Below are positions 13,473-25,688 of a stretch of DNA of 64,000 bases, one piece after another. Each line of letters begins with the position of its first letter. The first letter of the stretch is position 1. The DNA lies in NCBI RefSeq assembly GCF_905475395.1, contig NC_058337.1, forward strand, positions 71,444,368 to 71,508,367. The letters are read 5' to 3'. The translations under genes and the position numbers were made by a program. The notes beneath the pieces were generated by a model. The model did not search any database. It had not been told where the DNA came from and worked only from the letters and a program-made list of their open reading frames with translations. This DNA comes from Chrysoperla carnea (Eukaryota > Arthropoda > Insecta > Neuroptera > Chrysopidae).

Positions 13473-13570
13473 TATTTTATGTTGGACCTTACAGACAAAG
13501 AGAATAAATAATAATATATATATATGTAATATTATTTATTCTCTTTGTTTGTAAGGTCCAACATAAAATA
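13473..13570. repeat. Near-perfect ~98-nt hairpin carrying the likely NOP56 poly(A) signal
   Basis: TATTTTATGTTGGACCTTAC begins the left arm, and GTAAGGTCCAACATAAAATA ends the right arm. The stem continues through AGAGAATAAATAATA to an AT-only loop. On the minus strand the right arm reads AGAGAATAAATAAT and supplies AATAAA about 220 nt past the NOP56 stop, the nearest such signal. It is either a small MITE or a structured 3' end. Confidence 0.75.
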
Positions 13571-13759
13571 ATCCAACTCTACTTTTGAATGTGAAAACGA
13601 TATTTAACCCTAACTTAAATTCTAAAGTTACAAATTAATAAATTCTCATAGAATCTAAACAAAATCATGAAATCAATACCAAAATTTGTTGATTTTGATT
13701 TCACAAGTTAAAAAAATGTTCAGATTATATGAAATAGTTAACAAAAAGAACAAAAATTA

Positions 13760-16138
13760 TTAATCTTCATGTTTCTGTTTTTTATTTTTCTTCTTTTTCT
13801 TTTTCGGAGGTTCCTCTGTTACACCATTTTCTTCAGTTACACCATTTTGATCACCATTAAGTGTATCATCACCATTTTGTTCAATTGATTCATCTAAGAC
13901 TTCAGCTTTACGTTTTTTGTTCTTTTTCTTCTTCTTTTTATCTGGTGATGATGCTATTTCATTCTGAATCGCCGTTGAAGCTTCTTCTAATGCTTCTTTC
14001 ATAACATCAATATTCTTTTTAGGTATGTCACCAGTTTCATAAAATTTCAAACGATCTTCAACTTGTTGTCGTAATTTTTCACCAAATATATTTGTTGGAA
14101 TTTCAGCAAAGCAATCTATACGCGAAGCAATTGAACATTTATTTGCTAAATAACGTGAAATACGTCCTTTGTTTTTAGTACCAGCACGTCCGATAAACGT
14201 TGAATGGAACAACAAACCATACTTGGGAGTGTTGCCGCGTGTTTTTAAAGCTCGAAACAATGCCTTTTCAGCACCTAAGATCTGTACAGTCGACGCTGGA
14301 TACTTAGCTAAATTTGTTAATGAACCAGCATGTGATATTAAACGAGCACCAACTTGATCGCCAATTAATGTTGCTAAATTTGGTGCAACCGCTTGCATTT
14401 TTGTACGTAAATATTCAGCTAACTGTTTACGATAATCAGCTAATGCAATTACACGTGAGGCAAACATTTCAATGTTGATTAAGTCTACAACACTTATATC
14501 CATACCCATACTGGATCGGGAAGCATCCAATATGGCTTGAGCTTTGGCACTATCCATAACAATCTCTTCTAAACCTTCCAATGATTCGTCGGTTAAATCT
14601 TTACGATTTTTTATAAATTTAGCTACTTTTGCAAACATATAATTTTCAGGAACAATTTTTACGAGTTCTGGGAAATGATAAGAATACCATTCTCTGCAAT
14701 ATAAAATAAAACAATTTATTATAATTTTTAATAAAATCTATAATATTTTATTTGCTCAAAATATTATGTTGAGTTCATAAAAATTTACTAAACTATCGAA
14801 TTTTGTATGTAAACAAGTAATCTTTTTCTAATTTTAAAGCTCTACACAATAAAATAAAATTATTAATTATTTTATTATTAATTAAATTTTGTAGTTTGGA
14901 GAAAATTATCTAAATTGAATAACACAAACAGGGAAGACAATTTAACTAAAAGCGACAAAATTATTTTTAAATTATAAAATTTGTTTTATGTAAAATTTCG
15001 ATTAATCCTCAATGCGACAATAAATATGTGTTTCGATGACAATTTGCTAGTAGATGCAATAAGTGCAATTTGCACCTGAAAGATGTTACTTGTCGATAAT
15101 TTGGTGAAAATATTAAAGAAAGTAAGTTTATTCAACTTCAAAAATAATATTTGCAAAAATATTTGAAATAAACAAAATTAGTACACCTAAAAAGTAAATT
15201 TCTAAACCTAAAAGGAAAAAAATTCATGCACCTATGACATTTTCCAGATGTTTATTAGGTTGTAAAAACTTGGTAAAAAAAAATCGACCTCCCAGGGCCG
15301 TAGCCAGCCCTCATTTGGGGGTTGAGGGGTTTTAATCAGTTTTTTACAAATTACAAAAAACTATGCATCAAATAAAAGTTCAAGCTGAAATAATTGTGCA
15401 CATTTTCGTTTTTTTTCGACTAGCTTCAAAATTGCCCGAGATAGGAAAGTCTAGTTCTACAATACTTAAAATTACAATCGAAATTTGCCTTACCTTATCC
15501 GCATTGAGAAAGTGTTCACGTCCTTATCAAGTTGATCCAACAATGCAATTGATTGGATAATCATATTATCAACCCGATTGACGTTGAACTTAACTTTTGC
15601 ACGAGAATAAGAATGTCCCAGACCAAGTTGAGCAACACCAGAACTTTTTAAACTGAATCCTTTCACCAAATGATGAAAATGAAATCGTACACCACGTATC
15701 ACTTCTGGGACAACACCAACATGGGTACAAGTAATGCCAAGTGCTTCAGTAATGCTAGCACCCAATTTTGGATCCACCACACCCAATGTGATTTTTTCTT
15801 TCTTACTTGACTTAGGTACCGTTAAATCCAAAAAAGTTTGTAAATCATCTGGGACAATACCTTCTGAAATAGCATTGATATTTTCTAATGCAGAAATTGC
15901 TGTTTTAAATGGTGAAAATCCAACTAATTTCACAAGTGAATTAAATCGACTTAAGTCATTTACAGATTGTTCCAATTGTGGTAACAAGATGCTAACTTCT
16001 TCAAATTCGGTGACGCGAAATATAGCATAGCCTGCTGCATGTTCGAATAGAACAAATAGTTTTGACTAAAAATAAAATTGTTTTGATTATTTAATAGATA
16101 ATTCAAAAAATATCTTAAAAATTAAGTAAACTTACCAT
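13760..16138 (-). CDS. NOP56: Nucleolar protein 56, box C/D snoRNP core protein (3 coding exons)
   Basis: NOP56 is a core subunit of box C/D snoRNPs, which guide 2'-O-methylation and processing of pre-rRNA in the nucleolus with fibrillarin, NOP58 and SNU13/15.5K. Coding exons on the minus strand are 16136-16138 (ATG only, then GTAAGT), 15494-16065 and 13760-14693; phases fit and give 502 aa. The N-terminal NOP5NT-type domain starts [13 protein letters not shown]. Then come [20 protein letters not shown] and [18 protein letters not shown], and across the last junction [13 protein letters not shown]. The Nop domain follows with the signature [14 protein letters not shown] (about residues 245-258), [20 protein letters not shown] and [20 protein letters not shown]. 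The tail has Lys-rich stretches (near 445 and at the C-terminus) typical of the family. Length matches the usual 450-600. It is not NOP58, because the snoRNA-binding region and the basic tail fit NOP56. The gene is divergent from TAF1B. Confidence 0.96.
14694..15493 (-). other. NOP56 intron 2, with a hAT-like terminus
   Basis: An 800-bp intron between the CTTAC donor complement at 15489-15493 and the GCAG acceptor at 14694. NOP56 introns host C/D snoRNAs in several animals, so the minus strand was checked for a TGATGA C box followed by CTGA; none was seen. CAGGGCCGTAGCCAGCC at about 15293 resembles the end of the hAT-type element at 40755. Confidence 0.5.
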
Positions 16139-16488
16139 TTTGTCAACGTTTTTTGTTTATAAATTGTTATTTTTTAATTTCTTAATGGTCACATGTGCTT
16201 TAAAATTATTTACAAATATATAGGTTATAAAAAGAACACTTGCACATTTGCGTTGTTGTATGTTGTATGTAAAATTTGTCCACATGCGCGTTAGAACACG
16301 CGCTCTAACTGTTTTGTAAATATGGAACTAAACTTTGGTTGTTTCCTTTTTTTAAATAACCCAGTTTAATACAGAGCCGCAGTCATTGAGGGTTTATATT
16401 TATAAAATTAATATTAAATTTATGTCGGGAAATAAAAATATGTATCTACATTAGAAAATCATTTGTATCTAAAAGTGTTTATTATTAA

Positions 16489-16494
16489 CACGTG
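16489..16494. promoter_or_regulatory. E-box CACGTG upstream of NOP56
   Basis: A palindromic CACGTG lies about 350 bp upstream of the NOP56 start codon, within the NOP56-TAF1B spacer. A CACGCG at 16297-16302, about 160 bp upstream, lies inside a small palindrome (GTTAGA...TCTAAC). Myc/Max-type factors bind such boxes at ribosome-biogenesis genes in animals; function here is inferred only from position. Confidence 0.35.
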
Positions 16495-16714
16495 CACAAA
16501 TCGTGATAGACAGCGGCTTGTATTTAGGAACGGACGTACTATTCTTCTACCTATGGAAAATGGAATATTGAATTTATGGATGACCTCAAATGTACACAAA
16601 ATAAAAAAAAATTAAAAACATTGTTATATTACGATAAAATTAATTCAATACCCTTGACCTAAACTCGGCTAGATTCTTCCAAACTTATGTAAATTTACTT
16701 TTGATGAAATTTTT

Positions 16715-17371
16715 GAATAAACAATTGACTGAGTTAATTGTTGAAACACTCTGTAAAAATAATAACGAATATCAGTGAATGCATTATTTTTAATAAAATA
16801 GAAAAGTTATTAGTATTTAGTTACAGTATTTTTAGAAAACACATTCTATATATATTTTTTTTTTTTTTTTTGAGTCATGATTTGAAATGAATTTTAAACA
16901 ATAAAATTTTGAACTGAAAATTAACTCGTTCGTTATCTTAATTTTATCAGATTACTTTGGTTTGAAATGAGAATCATAAGACTCACTAGTTGAAACTACC
17001 TAAAAATTTTCAATTCTCTATATTTTTTTATAGTTTTGAAGAAAATATGGACACCAAAGTTTTGCATTAATTTTGCGTCCTCATGGTAAAACAATGAAAA
17101 TTTTGTTACGAAAAAATATTTCGAACAAAAGTTGTTTATTATTTTATAAGGAATATTAACTTGTATATTTTTTACTTGTACAACTTTTGTTATATTTCTT
17201 ACGGTTTACAAGATGGGTCCTACGGATATATCTTTTTTCGTTTTTGAGTTTTCGTAGTTGAGTTTTCGTTTTATGAGGTTGTTTGTATAGCATCAATATT
17301 TCTAAGCGTTACAAACCTGGAACTAAACTTAATATACCTTGATGTATTTCATATATGCGGGGTATCAAAAT
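16715..17371 (+). repeat. Dispersed ~0.65-kb repeat family R, copy A (near full length)
   Basis: Starts with AACAATTGACTGAGTTAATTG and ends with ATTTCATATATGCGGGGTAT. Internal blocks shared with other copies include CAAAAGTTGTTTATT, ATAAGGAATATT, TTACAAGATGGGTCCTACGG, TCTTTTTTCGTTTTTGAG and AAGCGTTACAAACCTGGAAC. It fills most of the NOP56-TAF1B spacer. No coding capacity is visible; the superfamily is undetermined. Confidence 0.7.
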
Positions 17372-17549
17372 ACGATAATAGTGCTATCTATATTTCATCA
17401 ACCCGAACATTTTAAAAAGACGTCTCAATTTTCAAAAATAAATGTTTTCAAACATGGTTTTCAAAGAGTATGGACATGTGTGGTTATGTTATTATTATGG
17501 TATATATTGTTTTTCGTAAGAATGGTGCATGTATCTAAGTTGTATTGAA

Positions 17550-20500
17550 ATGAATGTAGTTTGTCGTGTCTGTGGAGGAACAGATTATCATCTGGAAGGT
17601 GGATTATATTATTGTGATGAATGTCAGACACAAACTCAAGAATTACGTGAACAAATTTACGATGATGGTGACCGTACTTACTTAAATACAACTAAAATTA
17701 CTATTCGTAAAAATGATAATGATAAAAAGGGAAAATCTAAAACTTGGACTACTTGGGAGGGCTATAATATCATTTTAAAAGGGCTAGTGGATGAGTTAAT
17801 CAATTTAGGGGCTCCATCAGAATTAAAGTTAACAGCATTTCAACTATGGGCTGCTTATTTAAGTGCTATTAAAGTGGCATTTTTTGCCCAAAAAGAAGCT
17901 GATCTACCAAGATTGTCAGCAGCATTTCGACCACAGTAAGTTCGAAAATTATGTTAAAAACAGCATGTGATTAAACACATAAGCTAAATTACTATTCACA
18001 TGCACAAAGTTATCATTAATGTAAGCCTACGAGTGTAGCTAGTAATCAATCAGCCGTAGCGTCATTTACTATTTTTTCGAAAAGATATGCGGACACGATC
18101 GTGTTTTTAGTGTGATTCTCACGTTAAGACAATTTGGAGTAGATAATTACCGTGAGTAGAATATTTTCTACCCTAAAACAGAATAAGTTTTTTGAGGAAA
18201 AATTAATAGTTTTTCTCTCTGATTGCGTTCATTCACTGATCCACGGGTTGGCCATACCTTTAAGGGGACCGAGTTAGCACGGGTCTGCAAGTTTTTTGGC
18301 TTTTTGGTTAATCTTGTGATGACGCCCATGCACTGATCCTCAGAAAATCAGAGAAAAGTTAAGGTATACCAAAGTTAAAAAAAACTTAGATAATATTCTG
18401 TTCAATTTAATTATATATTCCAAATTATGTTAACGTGAGACTCACGATGAACACACGGTAGTGCATCTACTCGAAATTATGTTAACGTGAGGCCCACGGT
18501 AAACACGATTGTGTAAACACAAATTCGTGTAAATTATCTAAGATATAAACGTACTAAATATTTCCGTTCTAGAACTCTTGAAATAGAACCTTGTAGCTTT
18601 ATTACTCTTGTTTTAGTTTTTTCATCAATTCCTCAAATGTGTTCGCATTTCGGTAAATAGTTATATTTCAATAACAGCTTGAATAATTATCATAGTTCTC
18701 AGAAATTGTAGTTTGTGAGTGGAATATATTTTCTCCAAATATACAGACAAGCATGTCTTTAGTGAAACTATTATTATATGTTACGAAAAATGTTTCAATT
18801 TTTTTAAAAATATTTTCCATGTTTTTGTCAGATAAATTTTGTTGAAGCTCTGGATAACAAAAATATATTTGACTTGGATTCAAAGTTACAAATTCAAGAA
18901 AAAAAGCTTATTTATAGAACTGAAGAAAATGAATAATATGATTTTTTTTAATTTTAGTGATGCCCAAGCTATTTATAATTTTGGTCACCCCAAGCTAAAA
19001 AAATCCAAATCCAAATCCAAATCGTCAGTAATTTCTACAGACCCAGATTCAACTTCGTTACACGAAAAAATATCTCTTAGCCGTCGACGAGGAATTACTA
19101 AGGTAAATTTTTCAAGTGATTCTCCTTTTATACCCCCTGCCACAAAACTAGCTATTCTGTCTAAACACACTTATTTAAGAGCAAAGTTAAATCAGCGATT
19201 ATATTAGGAAGAAATTTGTACAATTTTTGAGAGTCTATTACTCAATAATAACTATCATTTTAATTCATAACTAACCGAATGGATTTTCAAGGAAAACTCT
19301 GAGTCAGTTCGCTCATTTTCATGTTAAGATTGTGCACTCCAAAAAAAGCTCGCAAATAAAATAAAATTGAATTGTTTTGTTGTGGTAAAAATTCTTAAAT
19401 TTACTTTGAGATATAGCGAGTGTATCTAAAAATTGTCTACATTGGTGAAGTTTCAGCGAGAAAATCAATGCGATTCATAATTATTCGTTTATGAGATAGA
19501 TTTGAGACAGAAGAAACTATCCTAAATGTCCCCAAATATCATTCTAAAATACCACGATAGTTCATTAGCTTCACAAGAGAAAGAGAAGTTATTGACAAGG
19601 CAAGTCACTAATTCGGCTGGGGTATGTCAAATGCAATGTCCATAGCCCAAGATCAGCTACACTCGAAGAATTGAAAATCAATTATCAATTTCAATGTTAC
19701 CATTGAAAATCAATGTGTCCAAATACCAATTTTCAAGAATAAGGAAGTTTTGGATTTCATCGCTCATATTATGAGCTTTTACATTCAATTTAAATTATAT
19801 GTTTTTAACTTTTAAGAATTAGGACAATGATAGAAACATAAAAGACCATAAATTATATTGCCATCTCAAAAACGGTTAATTTAAGGGGAAAAAAAGTATA
19901 AGAATATTTGTTCTTAATTTTAAAATACATTTTTAATGTAGTTTGTCTTGCAAATTTAAGTATTTCAACTCATGCAAACACAAAAATTTTTTTTTTTCTA
20001 AATTCCTTATGTTTTTCGAAGTTATGTCACTTTTAAGGTGAAAATAAAATTTCAAGCTAACTCATTTTAGGCAAGCCTTAAGTTTGAAATCCTGCGCTCG
20101 ATTTGTAGTATGACTTATCGCGGATGACAGCTGTCTAACTATTGCGATTTATGAGATACAGGCAGACTGCTGTATCGATAATAAGGTTCCGTTGGTTATT
20201 CTTCGGGTACGGAACTCTAAAAATTATCAGTAGATTGAAATTAAAGAATATTGTACTAGTAAATTTAATCCATTCCTCTCACTATAAACTTTGCCACTAA
20301 CACTACATTTCAACCGAATAATAAGTAAGACTTGTTTGAAGTGAAATCATCAAGAAATCATATTTATGGCATGTAGTCAAAAATTAATTAATTTGTTTTT
20401 ATAGAGAGCTTTAATTCGAGCTGATTATGAATCGTCAAAACCAAGTGAAGATTTGGATAGTATGACTGAATACTCAGCGACATCTAAATCTGTGTCATCA

Positions 20501-23500
20501 AAGAGTTCTACAGCTTCCATAAAATTGAACTTTAATAAAAAAGCACGTCAACTAAAATTAAAGAAACTTTCACGCCGACATTTAAAAAAACATACTTACG
20601 ACGATTTGCCGTGCCATAAATTTACAACTTCTGAAGTATCTAGCAGTTATCTACATAGCCCGTATCATTTATCCATAACAAAGCTATACGGAATTTTGTA
20701 TTTAGCTTTGTTGATTTGTAAATCAGATATTTATATTTCGGATTTACTTCGTTATATCCAAGAGGGACATTTGAGCTATGACGATTATAAACATTTATTT
20801 CCCGAAGAGATGGCTATGGATGAAAAATACCAAAAATTATTTGAAATAAATCGTAAATTATTTACAAATTCATCGTTAAGATCATTAGTCGCAAAAATTG
20901 CTCAACTAATTGGCGTAAAATATATTCCATGCCCTGATATTGAAAAATTATGTCTACGATATGTTACGGAATTGCAGTTGCCAGGTAAAGAATTTAGTCG
21001 TAATTTGCTTATAGTTTATTTCTTTTGTAAATATGGACATCCACTCAGTTAAAATTTTTTTTGTATTATTTTAAAATATTCAAATTTTGTTTTTTTTGCA
21101 TCGTGTTTGGTGCCAAGCAAAATTTGTTTTGATTTTTCGTCCATGGGCTTAAAAACAGGTTTTCTAACCTACAAAATTCTGGAGCCAGATTCTTTAATTA
21201 AAATTTCGAATTTTTTTTTTTCTATGCGGCCTTTGATCTCTGAAAGAATGGCTATTACATGTAGAAATTTACGTAATTAACTACGATGAATGATGAAAAG
21301 CAAAAAATATTCCCAAAAAACTAAGCAGATACAATTTGAATTTTTTTTTCAATTTCCTATGCTATCTTTGATTTCTGAGATAACGGCTATTGTTTATAAA
21401 ATTAACGTAGTTAATTTTAACTCTATGAATTGCATTAAAAATAACAAAATTTTTCATCTTAATAATTTATCATAAATTGACTTATAAGGGGCAATAAATA
21501 TGCTCCTTTAATTAAATACAAGGACTATTCGGAAAGGGAAGATGGCCAAGCCGATCTCTTAAAGATCACTCAAAAAAAAATTTAAAAGGCTTTTAAGAAT
21601 GTATTGAATTAAAAAAATAACTTAAAACGTTTGTAATTTTCACAATATTTATTAAGTTGTGGCAGATTTTCCAATACGGTAAAAAAGACTTTTTTAATCA
21701 ATACTGAGCGTACAAAATATTTTTAATTCGAAAAAAGAAAGAAAGTAATAAAATAATTATAGAGGATTGATTGAAGTTGCCTAAACCCATTTTCCGTTCT
21801 CTATACGATCTTTAGTTCACCAGCTATCGATGATAAAAAGTGACTTTTTCTTCAATAGCTTTTTTCTTAGATATCAAATGTCGTATAGAAACAAAAAAAA
21901 TCAAATTGGAGGTAATGAATCTCTGTTTAAGTGACTCCAGCGTTGAGTAGACTAGAAAATTTTTTAGAGCTCTGTACCTAAAGACAACCAAAGAAATCCT
22001 GTTACTAAGACTCCACTGTTCGGCCGTCTGTCAGTGGGCTGTATCTCATAAACCTAAACAGTTGAAATTTTAACAGAATGTGTATTACTATTGCCAACAG
22101 CAACCATGCAAATTTTAAAAAAATTTAAAAAATCAAATTCAGTTTATAGTGGCAGCCATTTTCATATTCAATGAAAATGGCCGCCATGTTATATCTTGTA
22201 CCATGGAGGTTAGAGAGAAGGAGAACGATTGCTACGCGCTAAAGCATTAGCACGCCTGTCCCTGAAAATTCGTCGGTAAGTAGTATCTGCGAAGTTAGCT
22301 GTTTATGAGTATAAGCAGATGAAATTACTTGCATAATGTACAAATTTAACGACAGCTGCTTTTATTTTATTTTGTCCGTATTTCTGGGACACTATTTCCT
22401 ACAGCGATCGTTCTCCATCTTTCTAACCTCCATGTCTTGTACGATGATAAAGATCCTTTCATGTGCGAGCCCGATTCGCACCTGACTGGTTCTATTTTAA
22501 GCACATAATAATGAGTGCCGGAACTATGATTATATCAGGACGTTAAGTTCATTATTTTGAATAAAAAATTTAACTTTTTTATTTTTAGTTGATATTATGC
22601 ATATAATATTACATTTATTAAAATTGGATCCACCAAATTTACGATTCAATCGAAAACGACAATCAATTCCAAATTATGAAGGCCGTGCGATGGGTTACAT
22701 TTTATTCTCATTAAAATTATTGTTCGTACTTGATGATTATACTGAACACAATATATCAAAGTTATCAAAGCAGTTAACTAAGGAAATTAATGATGAAATA
22801 TGCCATACACAATTTTTTAATTGGGATAAATGGGTAGAATATATTGAATGTCGTAAAATATTTATTGCCGATTATCATTATCCTACGCATATGAAATATT
22901 TTCCTTATTCTGAAAACACTGATAATATTCATTTATTTGTTGATTACTGGGAAAAACAAAAAAATAAAAATGATTTATATCAAGAAAATATTTACAACAC
23001 AAAATTATACACGTACAGAAAAATTTTTGAAAATTTAAATTCAAAATTATCAACAGAAAGCAAAAAAATTATTGAATTTTCCCCAAATTCTTCAACACCA
23101 TTAAATTCAGCAATGAATAAATTAAATGAAACATTGGATCAAATTCCATCAATTCTTTTACAAAAATTTTCGGAGTTTCAGATTGATTTCATTACAAATC
23201 CTTCAAAATTTATTGAAGATTATAATTTGAATGCTAAAATTGTTGATAATAAACTTTCCGAATTATATTTACCACTTCCAGTATTTAGTTCTTCAGCATA
23301 TAAATTCGATGAAAAAACTATTCCTTGTAAAATAGTGCCCAAATCACAAATAATACCCGAAGGAAAAAAATTGAATAAGGAAAAAAGAAAAAATTTTTAT
23401 AAAAATGACGAAGAAGAGTGTGATAAAGGTTTAATATCATTGTATGAACCGTATACTAAATATTGGATTGAAGCTAGCCTGCTTGCACATGAAAATTTAA

Positions 23501-23736
23501 AGGGTCATTTTGAGTATGTGGAAAAACATTGTTTACCGAAAAGTTTTCAGTGGTTGTTAAAAGAATGTGCTCAAACTATTAATTCAACTACGAGAGAGTT
23601 ATACCGAGAATTAGTAATTATTGAAATACATTTAGGAATACTTTTGCACAAAGATATTAAAAATAAATATTGTGAACAAAACAAAAATAATCGATACTTT
23701 AATGCATTGTTAAGAAAAGTTCAAAACGAATGGTAA
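17550..23736 (+). CDS. TAF1B: TAF1B, RNA polymerase I SL1/TIF-IB subunit B (4 coding exons)
   Basis: TAF1B (Rrn7/TFIIB-like) is the SL1 subunit that bridges Pol I and the rDNA promoter in the nucleolus. Coding exons are 17550-17935, 18958-19102, 20405-20984 and 22589-23736; phases fit and give 752 aa. An N-terminal zinc ribbon has Cys at residues 5, 8, 22 and 25 (CRVCGG...YYCDEC). It is followed by the characteristic TTWEGYNIILKGLVDELI and KLTAFQLWAAYLSAIKVAFF (about residues 70-116). Exon 3 has a basic Ser/Lys linker and then the cyclin-like region (ITKLYGILYLALLICKSDI). The exon 3-4 join yields LPVDIMHIILHLLKL, which fits the family better than reading on past the CAG|GTAAAG donor. GYILFSLKLLFVLDD follows. 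An in-frame ATG at 17529 would add seven residues; 17550 was chosen because the zinc ribbon then starts at once. The C-terminal part is Asn/Lys-rich. Poly(A) signals repeat near 23865-23885. Confidence 0.9.
18093..18514. repeat. Inverted-repeat element in TAF1B intron 1
   Basis: ACACGATCGTG and TTCTCACGTTAAGACAATTT at the left are mirrored by AAATTATGTTAACGTGAG and ACACGATTGTGT at the right. A partial direct duplicate of the right arm (ATGTTAACGTGAGACTCACG) sits just inside at about 18425. Non-coding; no clear target duplication. Confidence 0.5.
19103..20404 (+). other. TAF1B intron 2, with a repeat fragment
   Basis: No coding exon was needed between the AAG|GTAAAT donor at 19102 and the TATAG acceptor at 20404. 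At about 20090-20220 lies a minus-oriented fragment of a common insect repeat that ends in TTCGGGTACGGAACTCTAAA. A related + oriented copy is in intron 3 near 21965. Confidence 0.5.
21965..22190 (+). repeat. Insect dispersed repeat fragment in TAF1B intron 3
   Basis: Reads GAGCTCTGTACCTAAAGAC, then CGGCCGTCTGTCAGTGG and CTGTATCTCATAAACC. This is the pattern of the widespread insect repeat that begins with a GGTTCCGTAC-like end and a CCGTCTGTC block. It is inverted relative to the intron-2 fragment at 20090-20220. No ends were defined. Confidence 0.45.
22202..22434. mobile_element. 233-bp non-autonomous element with 8-bp target duplication
   Basis: The terminal inverted repeats are CATGGAGGTTAGA and GAAGGAGAACGATTGCT on the left, against their complements at 22404-22434. 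They are flanked by a perfect 8-bp direct repeat TCTTGTAC at 22194-22201 and 22435-22442. An 8-bp duplication is the hAT hallmark. The interior is non-coding. It sits in TAF1B intron 3 and should be spliced out. Confidence 0.8.
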
Positions 23737-25688
23737 ATGACTAAATCGGAATTACTGAAGATCGGAAAACTGAAAAGTGCAAATCAATCTTGTAAATGCA
23801 ACCGGCTGAAATTTACAGTCATTCAACGATCTAATAATTGGAATTATTCATTACTTGTAGATAAAAAATAAAATAAAATAAAATAGTGGCCGAAAATTTA
23901 CAGAAAAACAAGTTCATTAACTTCTTGTACATGAAATTTATATTATATAACATGTGATATTAAAGACAAAAATAATAAAAACTTAAACGAAAATCGTATA
24001 AGAAATATTAAAAAAAGGTTCACACAAAGCGGTTGTTAGCAAAAATACATGTAAAAATAACGTGAATTTGTTAAAAAAATTATGTTTTTTTAAAAATTAT
24101 TTATAAAATTTTGTTAATAGATTTCAAAAGCTGTTCTGAAAAGGAAATACAAAACAGTGATTTAAAAGACTGTGTAAAAAATAACTCGTAAAAATATAAC
24201 GTCCGAGATATAATATATTTTGAATAGTTTGTTGCGCATTTTCATTTAATATTATTTATTTTTATATAATAAGGTAATATTAAAATCCTTCAAAACAAAA
24301 AAAGAAAAAAAACTATTTTTTTTGTATCTGGATGAGGCGACTATGATCCATTTTTGTACTAAATTTCAAAGTATACACCGATAACTTCGAAGTAAATTGT
24401 CTGTGATGAAATTATCCTTCTGTGATAGCTATTTTCAGGACAAACAAGAAAAAATTAACGTTTTTTATAATTTTCGTGTTTTATCACTTTAAATTGATCG
24501 TTTTTTAAAGATTACAATTTCCATAATTTTAATTGAAAAAGTATGGTTTTGAAAAGTTTTTATGATGGAAAAATCTACTGTTTTGTTGAAAATAATAATT
24601 TGTCAGAGAGGTAAGTATTTTAATTTTTATTATATACAATAAACTGTATTCAATAATTTTGAAGAATTCACTGAAACAACGCTTCTATACATTGGAAATA
24701 GAATTTGATGTTGGAGTATTTAACGTCGTTCGAAACGAAATGAGACCGAATAAAAGTGATAGTGTAGATGTACATATATCAGTAAAAATATGAACGCAAA
24801 TCTATACTCTCTCGAAGAGTCTCATTTCGTTTTGAAGGACCTACAGCAAGCAACATACAAAGAAATTGAGAATTTCATCTGAGAGGTTCTTTCGAGAATT
24901 ATTGCTTTATGGACTTAAGTTCCTCCCATTGATGGATACTAGGATAGGACTCCGATGACGTTTCTATAGATTTCGTAAAACTCTAAAACACAAAATTATT
25001 TAATTTTTATAATACATTATATTTTTTTGTAAATAATAATAATAATTCAGTCTGTATAGCTGAAATTCATCGATTTTGAATTAAAAAAAAAATCATTAAT
25101 GCAATCTAATGTTAATAAATTATGCGAGTCCTAATTAAATTTTTGAGAATCCGCAGAAAAAAAAAGCTGTGTTTCTGGGAAAGAAGGCAATAAGGGGCAA
25201 TTAATAGGCAAAAACGTCTTTATATAACATATTCTTACATATCTTTTTTTCGATGACGACCTGTCTGATTTTTTCTTCCCGAATAGATTTCTAATAGACC
25301 AAATCTGTTTTTGTTTATTTGCAATTGGCGAAAGTTGGCGCGAATTTATAACTGTTCAATCAGAGGGCGTTTTTATACCCGAAATGAAAATTATTATTTA
25401 TATTTTAAGATGTGAGACGAAATGTTTTATGAAGTTTGTTTTTTCCTCACTAGTTACTGTCCTCCAAATTCAAGTTTTTTCAAATTTCATATAAACCGAT
25501 GACTGTCTATCACTTGAATTACTCGCTCATCTTTCATGGCAATAAAACGTGTGTTATGCCGTGATTAATTTAGTATTCCGTACTTTTATCGCTATCGTAG
25601 AAAGGTAGACACATCGTTAACTTTGTATGCAGTGGGCAGCGCTCGACGTTGAGCACATTACGCTCGATGAAATAAAAAAAACCTGCTC
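23737..25688. other. TAF1B 3' flank and spacer to SPEF1
   Basis: AAATAAAATAAAATAAAATA at about 23866 offers overlapping poly(A) signals about 130 nt past the TAF1B stop. A small inverted pair (ACGAAATGAGAC near 24737, GTCTCATTTCGT near 24819) is the only other structure seen. No gene is supported. Confidence 0.45.

Noticed and set aside
14169-14357. Plus-strand open frame opposite NOP56 exon 3
   Set aside because: Lies antisense to the conserved Nop domain; a mirror of constrained codons, not a gene. The same holds for 15734-16030 and 15363-15560.
14694-16135. C/D-box snoRNA in NOP56 introns, as in some animals
   Set aside because: No minus-strand C box (TGATGA) paired with a D box (CTGA) at snoRNA spacing was found in either intron.
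17461-17691. Minus-strand open frame over the TAF1B zinc-ribbon exon
   Set aside because: Antisense shadow of TAF1B exon 1.
20985-21052. Reading TAF1B exon 3 on to the stop at 21052
   Set aside because: The CAG|GTAAAG donor at 20984 joined to 22589 restores the conserved LP-x-x-MH...LLK stretch; read-through gives an unlike tail.
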